Part shown: positions 53,132 to 63,105 of the stretch, piece by piece
How positions within the stretch are numbered: the first letter of the stretch is position 1
Layout: each line of letters opens with the position of its first letter
Source of the DNA: Parasutterella secunda
GTDB lineage: Bacteria > Pseudomonadota > Gammaproteobacteria > Burkholderiales > Burkholderiaceae_F
Assembly (NCBI RefSeq): GCF_016901835.1
Contig: NZ_JACJKX010000013.1
Coordinates: forward strand, 1 to 64,000
Length of the DNA: 64,000 nt
Direction: 5' to 3'
Made by a program: the position numbers and the translations under genes
The notes under the pieces: generated by a model
Told to the model about the DNA's origin: nothing
Seen by the model: only the letters and a program-made list of their open reading frames with translations
Database searches by the model: none

Positions 53132-54181
53132 TCAGCCCACAATGTCTGCTGCCGCTTCTTTTAAGCGCCAGCGGGGTTTGACGCCGAATTTCAGGTTTTT
53201 GAAGTGCCGGTTAATGTCTTCGTCAGACATATGTTTGATGCGTTCCAGTCCCGCCGTGGCAATCATGGCGCCGTTGTCCGTGCACAGTTTGATGGGCGGG
53301 AAGAACACCTGCATGCCTCTTTTTCTCATTTCGTAAACCAAGCGGTTTCTGAGTTGTTTATTGGCACTGACGCCACCGGCCACAACAAGCGTTTTCATCT
53401 TTTCCTGTTTCATGGCTTTGACCACTTTGGCCGCTAAAACATCCACAACAGCATCAACAAAAGCACGGGCCAGATTGGCTCGGAATGTCTCATCGTCAGG
53501 ATTTTCAGCATTTTTTACAGCGGTGAGTACAGCGGTTTTTAATCCCGAAAAACTCATGTCCAAATTAGGAGAGTGAATCATTGGTCGGGGTAAATCGATT
53601 GCACCCGAAGTACCTTTTTCAGCCAATGCGCTGACGGCAGGACCGCCCGGATAGCACATACCGAGTAACTGTGCGGTCTTATCAAAAGCTTCGCCGACAG
53701 CATCATCGAGCGTATCGCCTAAAAGCTCATAGTCACCGAAACAGTTCACTTTCATAATTTGAGTGTGACCGCCTGAAACCAAAAGCGCAATGAAGGGGAA
53801 TGTCGGGGCGGGGTCAGCCAGAAGGTTGGCTAAGAGGTGACCTTCCATATGGTGGATGCCGATAACCGGAATGTCCAAAGCAAAAGCCAGCGCATGAGCT
53901 ACGCTTACACCGACCAAAAGCGCACCGGCCAGTCCCGGGCCTTGCGTGACAGCAATGGCGTCTAAATCTTCTTTCTTTTTTCCGGCCTCCTCCAGTACCT
54001 GCTCGATGAGGGGAATCACGCGACGAATGTGATCGCGACTGGCTAACTCCGGTACAACGCCCCCGTACAGGCGGTGCATATCAATTTGAGTGTGCACGGC
54101 ATGCGCAAGCAAACCTTTTTCGTTGTCAATCAGGGCAACGCCCGTTTCGTCGCAAGAGGACTCCAAACCGAGAATAAGCAT
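53132..54181 (-). CDS. tsaD: tRNA N6-adenosine threonylcarbamoyltransferase TsaD
   Basis: 349 residues. [14 protein letters not shown] at the start, HHMEGH for metal binding, and [11 protein letters not shown] and LLVSGGHT of the ASKHA fold are visible. It transfers threonylcarbamoyl to A37 of ANN-decoding tRNAs. ATG 54181 is used because it begins at the conserved LILGLESS; the ATG at 54190 is possible. Divergent from rpsU, as in many proteobacteria. Confidence 0.97.
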   Translation of the reverse strand: MLILGLESSCDETGVALIDNEKGLLAHAVHTQIDMHRLYGGVVPELASRDHIRRVIPLIEQVLEEAGKKKEDLDAIAVTQGPGLAGALLVGVSVAHALAFALDIPVIGIHHMEGHLLANLLADPAPTFPFIALLVSGGHTQIMKVNCFGDYELLGDTLDDAVGEAFDKTAQLLGMCYPGGPAVSALAEKGTSGAIDLPRPMIHSPNLDMSFSGLKTAVLTAVKNAENPDDETFRANLARAFVDAVVDVLAAKVVKAMKQEKMKTLVVAGGVSANKQLRNRLVYEMRKRGMQVFFPPIKLCTDNGAMIATAGLERIKHMSDEDINRHFKNLKFGVKPRWRLKEAAADIVG

Positions 54182-54260
54182 AAATATCAAAAGAATCAGT
54201 CAGTTAGACTGATTTTTCCAGAAAAATGAGAAAAAAATTAAAGGATTATTTCCTTTTAGG

Positions 54261-54366
54261 CGTATTTTATGCGAAAATACGGAACTTTCGGAGGTCGTGT
54301 ATACGTTTCGAAAGAGGATCGTATGCTCTGATCAGATCGGTAAAACATTACCGTAACCTTTTTTAT
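54261..54366 (+). promoter_or_regulatory. Structured rpsU leader with two hairpins
   Basis: An 8-bp hairpin (54261-54268 with 54274-54281) and, closer to rpsU, CGGTAA-AACA-TTACCG (54338-54353) followed a few bases on by TTTTTT (54359-54364). The latter looks like a weak attenuator, 20 bases ahead of the rpsU start. Confidence 0.35.
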
Positions 54367-54384
54367 TGACAGGTAAGGTGCCTG

Positions 54385-54597
54385 ATGCCCACTATTCGTG
54401 TTAAAGAAAACGAACCGTTTGAAACCGCTCTTCGCCGTTTCAAGCGTACCATTGAAAAGAGCGGTCTTTTGACCGAATTGCGTGCTCGTGAGTTCTATGA
54501 AAAGCCCACGGCCGAACGTAAGCGTAAGAAGGCTGCTGCCATCAAGCGTCACTACAAGCGCTTGCGCAGCCAAATGTTGCCGAAGAAGCTCTACTAA
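54385..54597 (+). CDS. rpsU: 30S ribosomal protein S21
   Basis: 70 residues, highly basic, beginning [20 protein letters not shown]. Length and sequence are typical of S21, which helps mRNA start-site selection. AAGGTG precedes the start. First gene of the macromolecular synthesis block rpsU-yqeY-dnaG-rpoD; a terminator separates it from yqeY. Confidence 0.98.
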   Translation: MPTIRVKENEPFETALRRFKRTIEKSGLLTELRAREFYEKPTAERKRKKAAAIKRHYKRLRSQMLPKKLY

Positions 54598-54677
54598 TTC
54601 TCGGACCGCATTGAGTAGACGGTCCGATAACGCGAAGGGGCCGTCCGGGCTTGAGCTTTGTGCTTAAAGCCGAGATC

Positions 54678-54725
54678 ACGCGTGCAAAGCTCTGGTTTGA
54701 AGGAGTGGTTGCACGCGTTTTTTTT
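54678..54725 (+). terminator. Terminator after rpsU
   Basis: 10-bp stem (54678-54687 with 54709-54718), 21-base loop, then eight T. It lies directly upstream of the yqeY ribosome-binding site, so it probably limits read-through from rpsU. Confidence 0.88.
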
Positions 54726-54738
54726 GAAGGATAGGGAA

Positions 54739-55185
54739 ATGACGATTAAAGAACAGATCATGGCCGATATGAAGGCCGCAATGAAGGCTCATGATGCCTC
54801 GCGTTTGGGTGCCATTCGTTTATTGATGGCTGCCATCAAGCAAAAAGAAGTTGACGAACGGATTCAGTGCGGTGATGCAGAGATCATTTCAATCATCGCC
54901 AAGCTCGTCAAGCAACGTCATGACTCGATCGAGCAATACACCGCCGCTAATCGTCAGGATCTGGCCGATAAGGAACAAGCTGAAATTGATGTGTTGTCCA
55001 CCTATTTGCCTAAGCCTTTAACAGAAGAAGAAATTCAAGCCATCATTGATGAAGCGATTGCCACGCTCGGTGCAAGCGGTATGGCTGCAATGGGTAAGGT
55101 GATGGGTGCCGTCAAGCCGAAATTGACCGGTCGTGCAGACATGGGGAAAGTTTCCGCTTTGATTAAGCAAAAACTGACCGCTTAA
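54739..55185 (+). CDS. GatB/YqeY domain protein
   Basis: 148 residues. Helical YqeY-type fold with LGAIRLLMAAIKQKEVDER, YLPKPLTEEEI and a C-terminal MGAVKPKLTGRADMGKVS. It resembles the tRNA-binding tail of GatB; the role of the free-standing form is unknown. ATG 54739 is chosen: GAAGGATAGGG precedes it and it begins at the conserved MTIKEQI. dnaG begins 12 bases after its stop. Confidence 0.93.
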   Translation: MTIKEQIMADMKAAMKAHDASRLGAIRLLMAAIKQKEVDERIQCGDAEIISIIAKLVKQRHDSIEQYTAANRQDLADKEQAEIDVLSTYLPKPLTEEEIQAIIDEAIATLGASGMAAMGKVMGAVKPKLTGRADMGKVSALIKQKLTA

Positions 55186-55197
55186 TTTTTCCGCCGC

Positions 55198-57102
55198 ATG
55201 ATTCCCGAGAGCTTTATTGAAGAGGTTTTGTCCCGTACCGATATCGTTCAGGTGATCGGTCGGTATGTGAAGTTGCAACATAAGGGAAGCAACTGGATGG
55301 CCTGTTGTCCTTTCCACAAGGAAAAGACACCGTCTTTTGCCGTGAATCCGAGCAAACAGTTTTTTAAGTGTTTCGGCTGCGGTGAGCACGGCACGGCCAT
55401 CACCTTTTTAATGAAGTTCAAGGGATTGAGTTTTCCAGAGGCCATTAAAGAATTGGCAGACGATCTCGGCATGGAAGTGCCTGAAGATCGACAGGCTAAA
55501 GTTCGGCAAGCAAGGGCCAAAACTTTAACAGACTATCTGGCTCAGGCAGCCGATTTTTATCACCAAAACCTCTTTCACGACCTTCATGCGATTGAGTATT
55601 TGAAGGGGCGCGGTATTACCGAAGAAACCGTCAATAAATTTCAGCTCGGTCTGTCTCCGGACGGATGGCAGGGACTGCAGGAAATTTTTAAAGACAAAGC
55701 CTACGATGATCCGAAGTTGGAAGAATCCGGTCTGGTGATCGCCAAGGACGGACATCGGTACGATCGCTTCAGAAGCCGGGTGATGTACCCTATTCGTAAT
55801 CCGCGGGGACAAGTGATCGGTTTCGGTGCCAGAACCATGGTTGCAGGCGAAGAGCCGAAGTATCTCAACTCTCCTGAAACGCCTGTTTACCATAAGAGTC
55901 AGGAACTCTACGGCTTGTTTGAAGCGCGAGAGGCCATTCACAAAAAAGGACGGGCGATTGTCTGCGAAGGGTACATGGATGTCATCCAAATGTCCCAGGC
56001 AGGTTTTTTGGAGACCGTTGCTGCCCTCGGAACCTCCATTACTCCGGAACATGTCAAAAAACTGTTCCAGCTCTCCGATCACGTTTATTTCTCTTTTGAC
56101 GGTGATGCGGCCGGTTTTAAAGCCGCTCGGCGTGCAATGGAATCGACGTTATCGATCATCACCGATACGCAGACGGCTCACTTTGTTCTCTTACCTCAGG
56201 ACGAAGATCCGGATAGCCTGATTAAATCTCAGGGACCAGAAGCATTTGAAGCCCAACTTCGGGGGGCGTATCCGCTCTCAAAATTTTTCGTGATGGACAT
56301 CGTTCGGGAAGTCTCTCAAGGCAGAGGACTTCGTACTGCAGAAGATCGGGCTCGAGCCATCGCCGTAGCCAAGCCGCTTTTGCAACGCATGAGTGCTCAG
56401 GCACTGCGACAGCTCTTGGTGCAGGAATTGTCTTCTGCCGTACGAATGGATCCGGGAGAGCTCGCCGCTTTGTGTGGCGTGACGTTATTGGAAGTGCCGC
56501 AAACGGCCAAACCCGCCCAGTCCCAGGGCTACGGACGAGACACCAGACAAGGTGAACGCTACAGACGTCCTGTTCGTCCCGTGACGACCGGCCCGCTCTT
56601 TACAAATATTAAAAGGCGCTTGCTTCAGTGTTTTGTCACTCATCCGGCATGGCTTTTGAAGTATTCCGATCAGATTGAGTATGAAATGCTCGATACTGTT
56701 GATGAATGGGAGGAAGCCATCGTACGGTTGTGGCATCTGGCTCAGGATCATTCCAAAGGGGAAGGGTTTGAGCAGTCGCAGTTAACCACGGGGTACCTTT
56801 TGTCATTCATGCAGGGAGATCCGCTGTATGAGCGCGTGGCTGAATTGGTCTCCCAGGAGGAGGTGCTTCAGACACCGCCTGAGGTGGCAGAGTACGAAAT
56901 TAAGTGTGCATTCCTGAAGTTGGAAAAAGCTCAGTTGGATGCCAAGATTTCGGAAATTCTGGCTCTTGAAGAGCAAGGTGAGATGGTTGAAACAGGTTAT
57001 TTAGAGAGACTTTTTAGGCGTCGTCAGGATATTCATCGCTCTTTGGTTGATGAAAGTACACAAGCCGTTGATTTCGTTTTGAGTAATCGTTTAAACAGTT
57101 AA
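55198..57102 (+). CDS. dnaG: DNA primase
   Basis: 634 residues. The N-terminal CHC2 zinc finger uses C37, H40, C58 and C61. The catalytic core includes the RNA-polymerase-like basic region and the Toprim acidic motifs in VCEGYMDVIQM and SFDGDAAGFKAARR. A C-terminal helicase-binding domain occupies about 480-634, after a linker rich in Gln/Arg. It makes RNA primers at the replication fork. Confidence 0.97.
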   Translation: MIPESFIEEVLSRTDIVQVIGRYVKLQHKGSNWMACCPFHKEKTPSFAVNPSKQFFKCFGCGEHGTAITFLMKFKGLSFPEAIKELADDLGMEVPEDRQAKVRQARAKTLTDYLAQAADFYHQNLFHDLHAIEYLKGRGITEETVNKFQLGLSPDGWQGLQEIFKDKAYDDPKLEESGLVIAKDGHRYDRFRSRVMYPIRNPRGQVIGFGARTMVAGEEPKYLNSPETPVYHKSQELYGLFEAREAIHKKGRAIVCEGYMDVIQMSQAGFLETVAALGTSITPEHVKKLFQLSDHVYFSFDGDAAGFKAARRAMESTLSIITDTQTAHFVLLPQDEDPDSLIKSQGPEAFEAQLRGAYPLSKFFVMDIVREVSQGRGLRTAEDRARAIAVAKPLLQRMSAQALRQLLVQELSSAVRMDPGELAALCGVTLLEVPQTAKPAQSQGYGRDTRQGERYRRPVRPVTTGPLFTNIKRRLLQCFVTHPAWLLKYSDQIEYEMLDTVDEWEEAIVRLWHLAQDHSKGEGFEQSQLTTGYLLSFMQGDPLYERVAELVSQEEVLQTPPEVAEYEIKCAFLKLEKAQLDAKISEILALEEQGEMVETGYLERLFRRRQDIHRSLVDESTQAVDFVLSNRLNS

Positions 57103-57154
57103 CATTTAGGCTAAACCCCTAGGTTTAACCCCCGCATTCGATTCTTAAACGCCG

Positions 57155-57160
57155 TATAAT
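57155..57160 (+). promoter_or_regulatory. Possible -10 of a promoter for the first sigma-70 gene
   Basis: Perfect TATAAT about 145 bases upstream of the rpoD start. No good -35 at 16-18 bases. A 7-bp hairpin (57264-57270 with 57279-57285) lies closer to the start codon. Confidence 0.4.
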
Positions 57161-57303
57161 CGCAAAACCGTTCTAAAAATAAAGATTGTTGTATTGACGA
57201 ACTTTGAGAACGTGATTTGCGGAAAAAAATCGCAAAACCCCAGATTCTCCCTAAGCTTTTTCCCGTCCGAGTTTTATTTCGGACGAAGCAATAGAGTGTG
57301 TGT

Positions 57304-59352
57304 ATGGCTACTCGAAAGAAAAAGTCGTCCAAAAGCGAACCGCTCACAGTGTCTTCGGCCCCTTCAGCTGAAGCCACGATCAATATTCTTTTTGATCAAC
57401 CGATTCAGATTCAATCCCCAGACCTTAAAACTTTACCCAAGGTCAGTACAGCCAACCGCAAAAAACAGCGTTTGAAAAAGACTCTTGAGCAGGTCTATCA
57501 AAATGGGGCGAGCGAGATGCGATTGCAAAAGCTTCGCAGTCTCATTGTCCAAGCCAAGCAAAAGGGATTCGTGACCTATGCTCAGTTGTCCGAAGTGGTT
57601 CCTGAGCAAATTGAGGACGAAGAAGAGGCGATCACCAAGCTTGAGCATGCTTTCAGCTTTTTAGGCATCCAAATTCTCGAAGAGCCGCCTGCCGAAGACG
57701 AAATTTTGCTCAATGACTCTCCATTGTCTTTAGTCCAGGAAGAAGACGAAGATGATGAGGATGTTTTATCTTTGGTTGAAAGCGATGTCGCCAGAACCTC
57801 CGATCCCATGACCATGTATACGCGGGAGATGGGTGCAGTGGCACTTTTGACCCGAGAAGAAGAAATATCCATTGCTCGTCGCGTGGAAAACGGATTCCAG
57901 GCGATGATGGAAGCGATCGCCGACAGTCCCTCAGCATTGAAAGCATTGATTGACATGGCAGACACATTGAGAGCCGACGAGGTGAATGTGGAAGCCATTG
58001 TCGACGGTGTGACTGATTCCGATCCGGTAGAGCAGCCGATCAGCGAAGAAGAAATGCCTGAGTACGATGAGGAAGACGACGATGATGTCCAGGAAATCGC
58101 CATCGGTGCCTCGGCAATGAGCAGTGAGCAGCTTAAGGTACTGAAAGACACCACACTCGATATTTTGGAAACGTGCAAAGGTTATTATGACTGCATGCAG
58201 ACGCTCGATGTCAACAGTGACGAGTATCGACAGCTGGAATTTGCAGTTAAAGAGCAGTTGATGAAGGTGCGGTTTACCTCGGCAACTGTCCGTACGCTCT
58301 CTGACCTCCTTCACGATGAAGCAGAAACCGTTAAACGCATAGAACAAGACGCACGTCGTCTCTTGGTCGATGTTGTCGGTATGCCAAGAGCCGAATTCGG
58401 TCATCTCTTCAAAGATGAAGGCTTTACGGCTGAGGCCATTAAAACTCGAGTAGGAACGGATGTGCCCTATGCTCTGGCGCTTGAGAAAAATCTGGACTCG
58501 ATATTGCTGGTTCAGCAAAAGTACAAGGAATTTTCTGCCAAAGTTCGTTTGCCGGCCACGCGTATGCGCACGCTTTATACGCAAATGTGCCAAGCCGAAC
58601 AGATGGTTCATGAAGCCAAGCAAGAGATGGTTAATGCAAACTTGCGCTTGGTGATATCCATTGCTAAACATTATTTGAATCGAGGTCTTCAGTTCTTGGA
58701 TTTAATCCAGGAAGGTAACCTGGGTTTAATGAAGGCAGTCGATAAATTCGAATATCGTCGTGGTTATAAATTCTCTACATACGCCACTTGGTGGATTCGT
58801 CAATCCATCACCCGTGCATTAGCGGATCAGGGACGAACGATCCGGATTCCGGTGCACATGGTTGAAACGCTCAATAAAATTACACGCCTGTCGCGTCAGT
58901 ATCAGCAGGAATATGGGCGTGAGCCTACTTATGCGTATTTGGCTGATCAAGTCGGATTGAGTGAACAGCGGGTGCGAACGATTATGCGTGCCCGGCGCGA
59001 GCCGGTTTCGATTGACTCTCCGGTTGGAGACGAGGAAGATTCACACTTAGTCGACTTTATAGAAGATAAAAGTACGCAAAGTCCGCTTGAAAAGGCTGAA
59101 AGTGATGATCTCAAGCAGGTTGTTCACGAAGTATTGGCTTCACTGTCACCTCGGGAAGCCAAAGTTCTGATGTTGCGTTATGGTATTGATACCAATACGG
59201 AACACACGCTCGAAGAGTTGGGACGCCAATTTGTGGTCACTCGTGAACGTATTCGTCAGATTGAGGCCAAGGCGTTGAGAAAACTTCGACACCCGAGTCG
59301 GGCCAATAAATTACGTGGATTCTTAGACCAAGATTCGACCAAAAAGTTTTGA
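57304..59352 (+). CDS. rpoD: RNA polymerase primary sigma factor RpoD (canonical copy)
   Basis: 682 residues. Regions in order: 1.1 (about 70-120), 1.2 ([20 protein letters not shown]), a long acidic non-conserved insert (about 200-430), region 2 from about 442 with [20 protein letters not shown] and [11 protein letters not shown], region 3 with [16 protein letters not shown], and region 4 with [20 protein letters not shown]. The Q and T of RQSIT, which read the -10, and the H and E of PVHMVE, which read the extended -10, are kept. It directs housekeeping transcription and lies in its classic place after dnaG. ATG 57304 is chosen over the GTG at 57298. Confidence 0.95.
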   Translation: MATRKKKSSKSEPLTVSSAPSAEATINILFDQPIQIQSPDLKTLPKVSTANRKKQRLKKTLEQVYQNGASEMRLQKLRSLIVQAKQKGFVTYAQLSEVVPEQIEDEEEAITKLEHAFSFLGIQILEEPPAEDEILLNDSPLSLVQEEDEDDEDVLSLVESDVARTSDPMTMYTREMGAVALLTREEEISIARRVENGFQAMMEAIADSPSALKALIDMADTLRADEVNVEAIVDGVTDSDPVEQPISEEEMPEYDEEDDDDVQEIAIGASAMSSEQLKVLKDTTLDILETCKGYYDCMQTLDVNSDEYRQLEFAVKEQLMKVRFTSATVRTLSDLLHDEAETVKRIEQDARRLLVDVVGMPRAEFGHLFKDEGFTAEAIKTRVGTDVPYALALEKNLDSILLVQQKYKEFSAKVRLPATRMRTLYTQMCQAEQMVHEAKQEMVNANLRLVISIAKHYLNRGLQFLDLIQEGNLGLMKAVDKFEYRRGYKFSTYATWWIRQSITRALADQGRTIRIPVHMVETLNKITRLSRQYQQEYGREPTYAYLADQVGLSEQRVRTIMRARREPVSIDSPVGDEEDSHLVDFIEDKSTQSPLEKAESDDLKQVVHEVLASLSPREAKVLMLRYGIDTNTEHTLEELGRQFVVTRERIRQIEAKALRKLRHPSRANKLRGFLDQDSTKKF

Positions 59353-59797
59353 TATAAATCAAATAAACGAAAAAGCCTGTGTAAGTTTTTACACAGGCTT
59401 AACTGTTCTAGTGTATCTTAATAAGTTCGCAGCGGTTTGGTGGCCCTTCGTCTATGACGAATCTGGTCTTTTCTTATTTTATTCTAGCCCCGAAGCCGAC
59501 TGCCATTTGTAAATTCGGGTCTAATTGTATGCCTATAGCCGATAATTTTCACGACTGTTGCAACAATTAGATAATCAACGTGAGTGTGAGCTGTGTGCAT
59601 CACACCGGTTGGAGAAAAAGTTCTTGCGTGGGGCAAAGGCTAGGAGCGCGAAATTTCTGAAATGAATGTTTGATAGGTGTGTGTTGATGACATACCTCGG
59701 GGACTATTGTTCCGAAAAGAGAATTTCGTGATTTCCTTTTTGACTTATGCGGTTAATTTTTCTGACCGATGACATTGACTGAGTATTTTGCAAGATT
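59353..59797 (+). other. 445-bp intergenic region between the two sigma-70 genes
   Basis: It opens with a 12-bp terminator hairpin (59373-59400). A 6-bp hairpin TTCGTC-TAT-GACGAA (59447-59461) stands just before a T-rich stretch, and CCCGAA/TTCGGG (59489-59494 with 59514-59519) follows. Near 59670-59700 a further imperfect 8-bp stem exists. A promoter-like TTCACG and GATAAT pair (16-base spacing) lies around 59549-59576. No ORF is credible. It probably holds a separate promoter and long leader for the second sigma gene, and may include a small RNA. Confidence 0.4.
59373..59400. terminator. Hairpin terminator after the first sigma-70 gene
   Basis: 12-bp perfect stem (59373-59384 with 59389-59400) and 4-base loop. 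The A-run before it gives a T-run on the minus strand; the plus-strand T-tract is short. Confidence 0.7.
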
Positions 59798-61957
59798 ATG
59801 AAGAAAGCGACTGTCGAAAAAGCAACCACTTCTAAAAAATCCGTGAAGGCGGCTGAAGTTGCCGAGGATTTTGAAAAAGATTCTTCCGCAGATGAAGATC
59901 TGAATCAATGGTTGCATTCACATGACAAGTTGAAGATTAGTCTCAAGGGCGATCTGCCTCTCGATGATGATGAATATGCTCAAGAAGAGCTCGATGAAGA
60001 GGAGCTCGAGGAAGAGATCGAAGAGGCAGAGGAACTCTCTGACGATGATTTTGGGGATGAGTTTATTGAAAAAGAGCCCAAGATCGAAAAGCGAAAAGGC
60101 GGTCGGAAAAAGAGCGATCCTTTGGCTGATCTGATGCCCGCTCCGGCTGAACAGGAAGAAGGTGCTGAAAACGGTTACCGTCAGTTGGTTCGATTCGGTC
60201 GTTCTCGCGGTTGGGTGACGATTGCGGAAATCAATGACTTGTTGCCTGAAAGCGCACTGCGTTCAGAGGATGCCTTAACCGAAATTACGCTCGGTTTGGG
60301 ACGCTTCGGTGTGCAGGTGTTTGATCACACGCCCGATGAAGACACGGTGGCGATGTTGGCCGAACAGCAGGCGACGGTCGATGATGATATCGATGAAGAA
60401 GACGCCGCAACCATTCTGACGCCTGAAGAAAGCGCCGGTCTTTCCAAGGATCCCTTGCGAGCTTATTTGCGAGGAGTGGGCAGCCATAAATTATTGACCC
60501 GTGAGGGTGAGATTGAAGTGGCCAAGAGCATCGAACAACACCGTGCCCGATTGGTGCAGGTGGTGTTGATGTCTCCGCTCTCCATTCAAGAATTGCTCAA
60601 TTTGGCTGAAAAAGTTCGTGAAAACACGGAAACCATTGACAATGTGATTGACGGTTTCACGGATGTTGCCGGCGAGGAAATTCAGGACGACAGCGGCGAT
60701 CTGAATACCGACATCGGTGCTGCAGCTATGACGGTTGAGCAGCTCGAAGAAATGAAAGAACGTGCTCTGGAAATGTTCGATCGTCTCAAGGGATACCTTG
60801 AAAAGATGCGTGAGAGCTTCGGTGATCCCGCAAAGAGCAAGGACTTTGAGCGAGCTCGCCAGAACATTGCCGATGAATTGTCTATCGTTCGTTTCTCGGT
60901 GAAGACTGTCAGTCATTTGGCTGATATTCTCGCTGAACACATGTCCAAGGTTACCGACACGATGTATGCCATGCGCGATGTGATGGTTAATAAAGCCCAC
61001 ATGTCGCAAGAACACTTCGTGAAGGGATTTACCGAACGTTGCTGCGACCGTCAGTGGTTTGACGATGAAGTGGCCGCCGGGCAGCCCTGGTCTGTGGCAC
61101 TGGCCAATCACCGTGGTGTGTTTGAAGAGTTGCAGGCTCGTTTGTTGGGGTTGCAGGAAGAGGCAAGTTTGCCGATTGCCGAACAGCGTGATCTGCACCG
61201 TAGCATGACAGTTGCACAGGCCAGCCTTTCAAAGGCAAAAGCCAAGATGATTGAGGCAAACCTTCGTTTGGTGATTTCTATTGCCAAGGGCTATGTCAAT
61301 CGCGGTTTGGCCATGCCTGACCTGATTCAAGAGGGTAACCTCGGTTTGATGAAGGCGGTGGATAAATTTGAATATCGTCGCGGCTACAAGTTCTCCACCT
61401 ACGCAACCTGGTGGGTGCGCCAGGCTGTGACGCGTGCTGTTGCCGATTACGGTAATACCATTCGTATTCCGGTGCACATGACGGAGTCCTACAACAAGAT
61501 TCGTCGCATCAAGCAGAAGTATCTGCAAGAACATGGTAAGCAACCTTCGGATAACGAGTTGGCTGAGTTGTCCGGCGTGCCGTTGCCTAAGGTGCAATTG
61601 CTGATTCAGGCTATGCGTGGTGTGGAATCGATTGATGCTCCGATCGGTGACGATGAAGATGCAACGAAACTTGACTTTGTTCGTGGTGACGAGGAACAGG
61701 ATCCGCAACGCCGCTTCATGGTGACAGCCATGGAAGAAGAGATCAAAAAGTCTCTCGATCGTTTGACTGATCGCGAAGCCACGGTTTTGCGCTTGCGTTA
61801 CGGTATCGGCACGAGCCACGATCACACGCTCGAAGAAGTGGGTCGCTCCATGGGACTGACACGTGAACGTGTGCGTCAGATTGAAAGTGCTGCTATCCGT
61901 AAGTTGCGCAGCCCTGACTTTGCTGAACGACTTCGTGACTATGTTCAGACTCATTAA
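59798..61957 (+). CDS. Second primary-type sigma-70 factor (RpoD paralogue)
   Basis: 719 residues. An acidic N-terminal extension (about 40-110, many Glu/Asp) precedes a region 1.1-like segment, region 1.2 ([20 protein letters not shown]), a long insert, region 2 from about 485 ([30 protein letters not shown]), region 3 and region 4 ([20 protein letters not shown]). The -10-reading Q and T and the extended -10 H and E (PVHMTE) are kept, so it should read RpoD-like promoters. It differs in the sigma finger ([16 protein letters not shown]) and after TWWVRQ ([10 protein letters not shown]). Codon choice looks strongly biased, suggesting high expression. It does not look like RpoS (too long, with 1.1 and the insert). 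Confidence 0.9.
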   Translation: MKKATVEKATTSKKSVKAAEVAEDFEKDSSADEDLNQWLHSHDKLKISLKGDLPLDDDEYAQEELDEEELEEEIEEAEELSDDDFGDEFIEKEPKIEKRKGGRKKSDPLADLMPAPAEQEEGAENGYRQLVRFGRSRGWVTIAEINDLLPESALRSEDALTEITLGLGRFGVQVFDHTPDEDTVAMLAEQQATVDDDIDEEDAATILTPEESAGLSKDPLRAYLRGVGSHKLLTREGEIEVAKSIEQHRARLVQVVLMSPLSIQELLNLAEKVRENTETIDNVIDGFTDVAGEEIQDDSGDLNTDIGAAAMTVEQLEEMKERALEMFDRLKGYLEKMRESFGDPAKSKDFERARQNIADELSIVRFSVKTVSHLADILAEHMSKVTDTMYAMRDVMVNKAHMSQEHFVKGFTERCCDRQWFDDEVAAGQPWSVALANHRGVFEELQARLLGLQEEASLPIAEQRDLHRSMTVAQASLSKAKAKMIEANLRLVISIAKGYVNRGLAMPDLIQEGNLGLMKAVDKFEYRRGYKFSTYATWWVRQAVTRAVADYGNTIRIPVHMTESYNKIRRIKQKYLQEHGKQPSDNELAELSGVPLPKVQLLIQAMRGVESIDAPIGDDEDATKLDFVRGDEEQDPQRRFMVTAMEEEIKKSLDRLTDREATVLRLRYGIGTSHDHTLEEVGRSMGLTRERVRQIESAAIRKLRSPDFAERLRDYVQTH

Positions 61958-61977
61958 CCGCTAATCCGTTTATCTTC

Positions 61978-62013
61978 AGGCCACTCATATCGGAAGGTAC
62001 GAGTGGCCTTTTT
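61978..62013 (+). terminator. Terminator after the second sigma-70 gene
   Basis: 9-bp stem AGGCCACTC/GAGTGGCCT (61978-61986 with 62001-62009) followed by TTTTC. It overlaps the open frame upstream of dusA, so dusA must start later. Confidence 0.9.
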
Positions 62014-62020
62014 CGAAAAT

Positions 62021-63043
62021 ATGACAACCGAAATGAATCCGTGGCGCTTTTGTGTGGCGCCGATGCTTGACTGGACCGACAGACATTGTCGGTACTTCCA
62101 TCGTCAATTATCCAAACATGCACGACTGTATACCGAAATGGTGACTACGGGCGCCATTATTTATGGTGATAAGGCAAGACACCTGAACTTCAACGAGGAA
62201 GAACATCCGGTAGCCCTGCAATTGGGAGGAAGTGACTGCGCCGATTTGGCCAAGTGTGCAAAGATCGCTCAGGATTGGGGTTATGACGAAATCAATCTCA
62301 ATTGCGGCTGCCCCAGCGAACGTGTTCAGAGGGGATCGTTCGGTGCGTGCCTGATGGCCGAGCCTAAACTTGTCGCCGATTGTTGCAAAGCAATGATGGA
62401 TGCCGTGGATATTGACGTGACGGTGAAGCATCGGATCGGAATTGACAAAATCGAAGATTACGCTTTTGTGCGTGATTTCGTGGGTAGGCTTTATGAGGCC
62501 GGCGTTCGAACGTTCATTGTGCATACCCGCAATGCTTGGCTCAAAGGTTTGAGTCCGAAAGAAAATCGTGAAGTACCGCCTCTGAAGCGCGAAGTGGCCT
62601 TTGCTCTGAAGAAAGATTTCCCATCGGCTTCCATTGTGATTAATGGGCAGGTCGATACATTGGAATTGGCCGAAGAGTTGCTGGAAAAAGTCGATGGTGT
62701 AATGATGGGCCGTGCGGCCTATAAGACGCCTTGGGTGCTCAGTGATGTGGATGCTCGATTGTTTGCTGATATGCATCCGGTGCCTACACGTGAGGAGTTG
62801 ATTGAAATTATGACTGAGTACTTACGAAGAGAAACGCCCAAGGACAGTCATGTACCGCGTGCCACGGCTAAGGCAATGATCGGTTTGCTTCAGGGGTTGG
62901 CTGGAGCTCGTTTCTACCGCCGCACTCTTTCAGATCCAGCAGCTTTCGCAGAAAGTGGAACAGAAATTTTGAAAACGGCATTTGCCAGTGCGGGTTGGGG
63001 TGAACGGTTGACAGATGATCGTCGGGATGATGACGAATTCTGA
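62021..63043 (+). CDS. dusA: tRNA-dihydrouridine(20/20a) synthase DusA
   Basis: 340 residues, FMN-dependent TIM-barrel enzyme reducing U20/U20a in the tRNA D-loop. CVAPMLDWTDRHCRYFHR, YTEMVTTGAIIYGD, HPVALQLGGSD and the catalytic cysteine in NLNCGCPSERVQRGSFGACLM match E. coli DusA closely. ATG 62021 or ATG 62033 (MNPWRFCVAP) may be used; the frame upstream lies in a terminator. The C-terminal helical RNA-binding part is present. Confidence 0.96.
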   Translation: MTTEMNPWRFCVAPMLDWTDRHCRYFHRQLSKHARLYTEMVTTGAIIYGDKARHLNFNEEEHPVALQLGGSDCADLAKCAKIAQDWGYDEINLNCGCPSERVQRGSFGACLMAEPKLVADCCKAMMDAVDIDVTVKHRIGIDKIEDYAFVRDFVGRLYEAGVRTFIVHTRNAWLKGLSPKENREVPPLKREVAFALKKDFPSASIVINGQVDTLELAEELLEKVDGVMMGRAAYKTPWVLSDVDARLFADMHPVPTREELIEIMTEYLRRETPKDSHVPRATAKAMIGLLQGLAGARFYRRTLSDPAAFAESGTEILKTAFASAGWGERLTDDRRDDDEF

Positions 63044-63055
63044 AGTTTTGCCCGA

Positions 63056-63061
63056 TATAAT
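63056..63061 (+). promoter_or_regulatory. Possible -10 of the etfBA promoter
   Basis: Perfect TATAAT 45 bases upstream of etfB, in the dusA-etfB gap. A matching -35 is not obvious. Confidence 0.4.
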
Positions 63062-63105
63062 GAGCGGAATCTGAAAATTTTTAATTAAGCTTGATCAGGT
63101 GTGAT

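Noticed and set aside
59436-59475. Solo inverted-repeat end of an ISL3-type element
   Set aside because: GGCCCTTCGTC with a T-rich flank reminded me of ISL3-type ends, but no matching second end, target duplication or transposase remnant is visible.
57304-61957. Recent duplication of rpoD
   Set aside because: The two proteins differ strongly outside the conserved regions 2-4, including the N-terminal extension and insert, so the split is old or one copy was acquired separately.
59798-61957. Second sigma gene as the missing RpoS
   Set aside because: At 719 residues with a region 1.1-like segment, acidic extension and large insert it is of primary type; RpoS is about half this length and lacks these parts.
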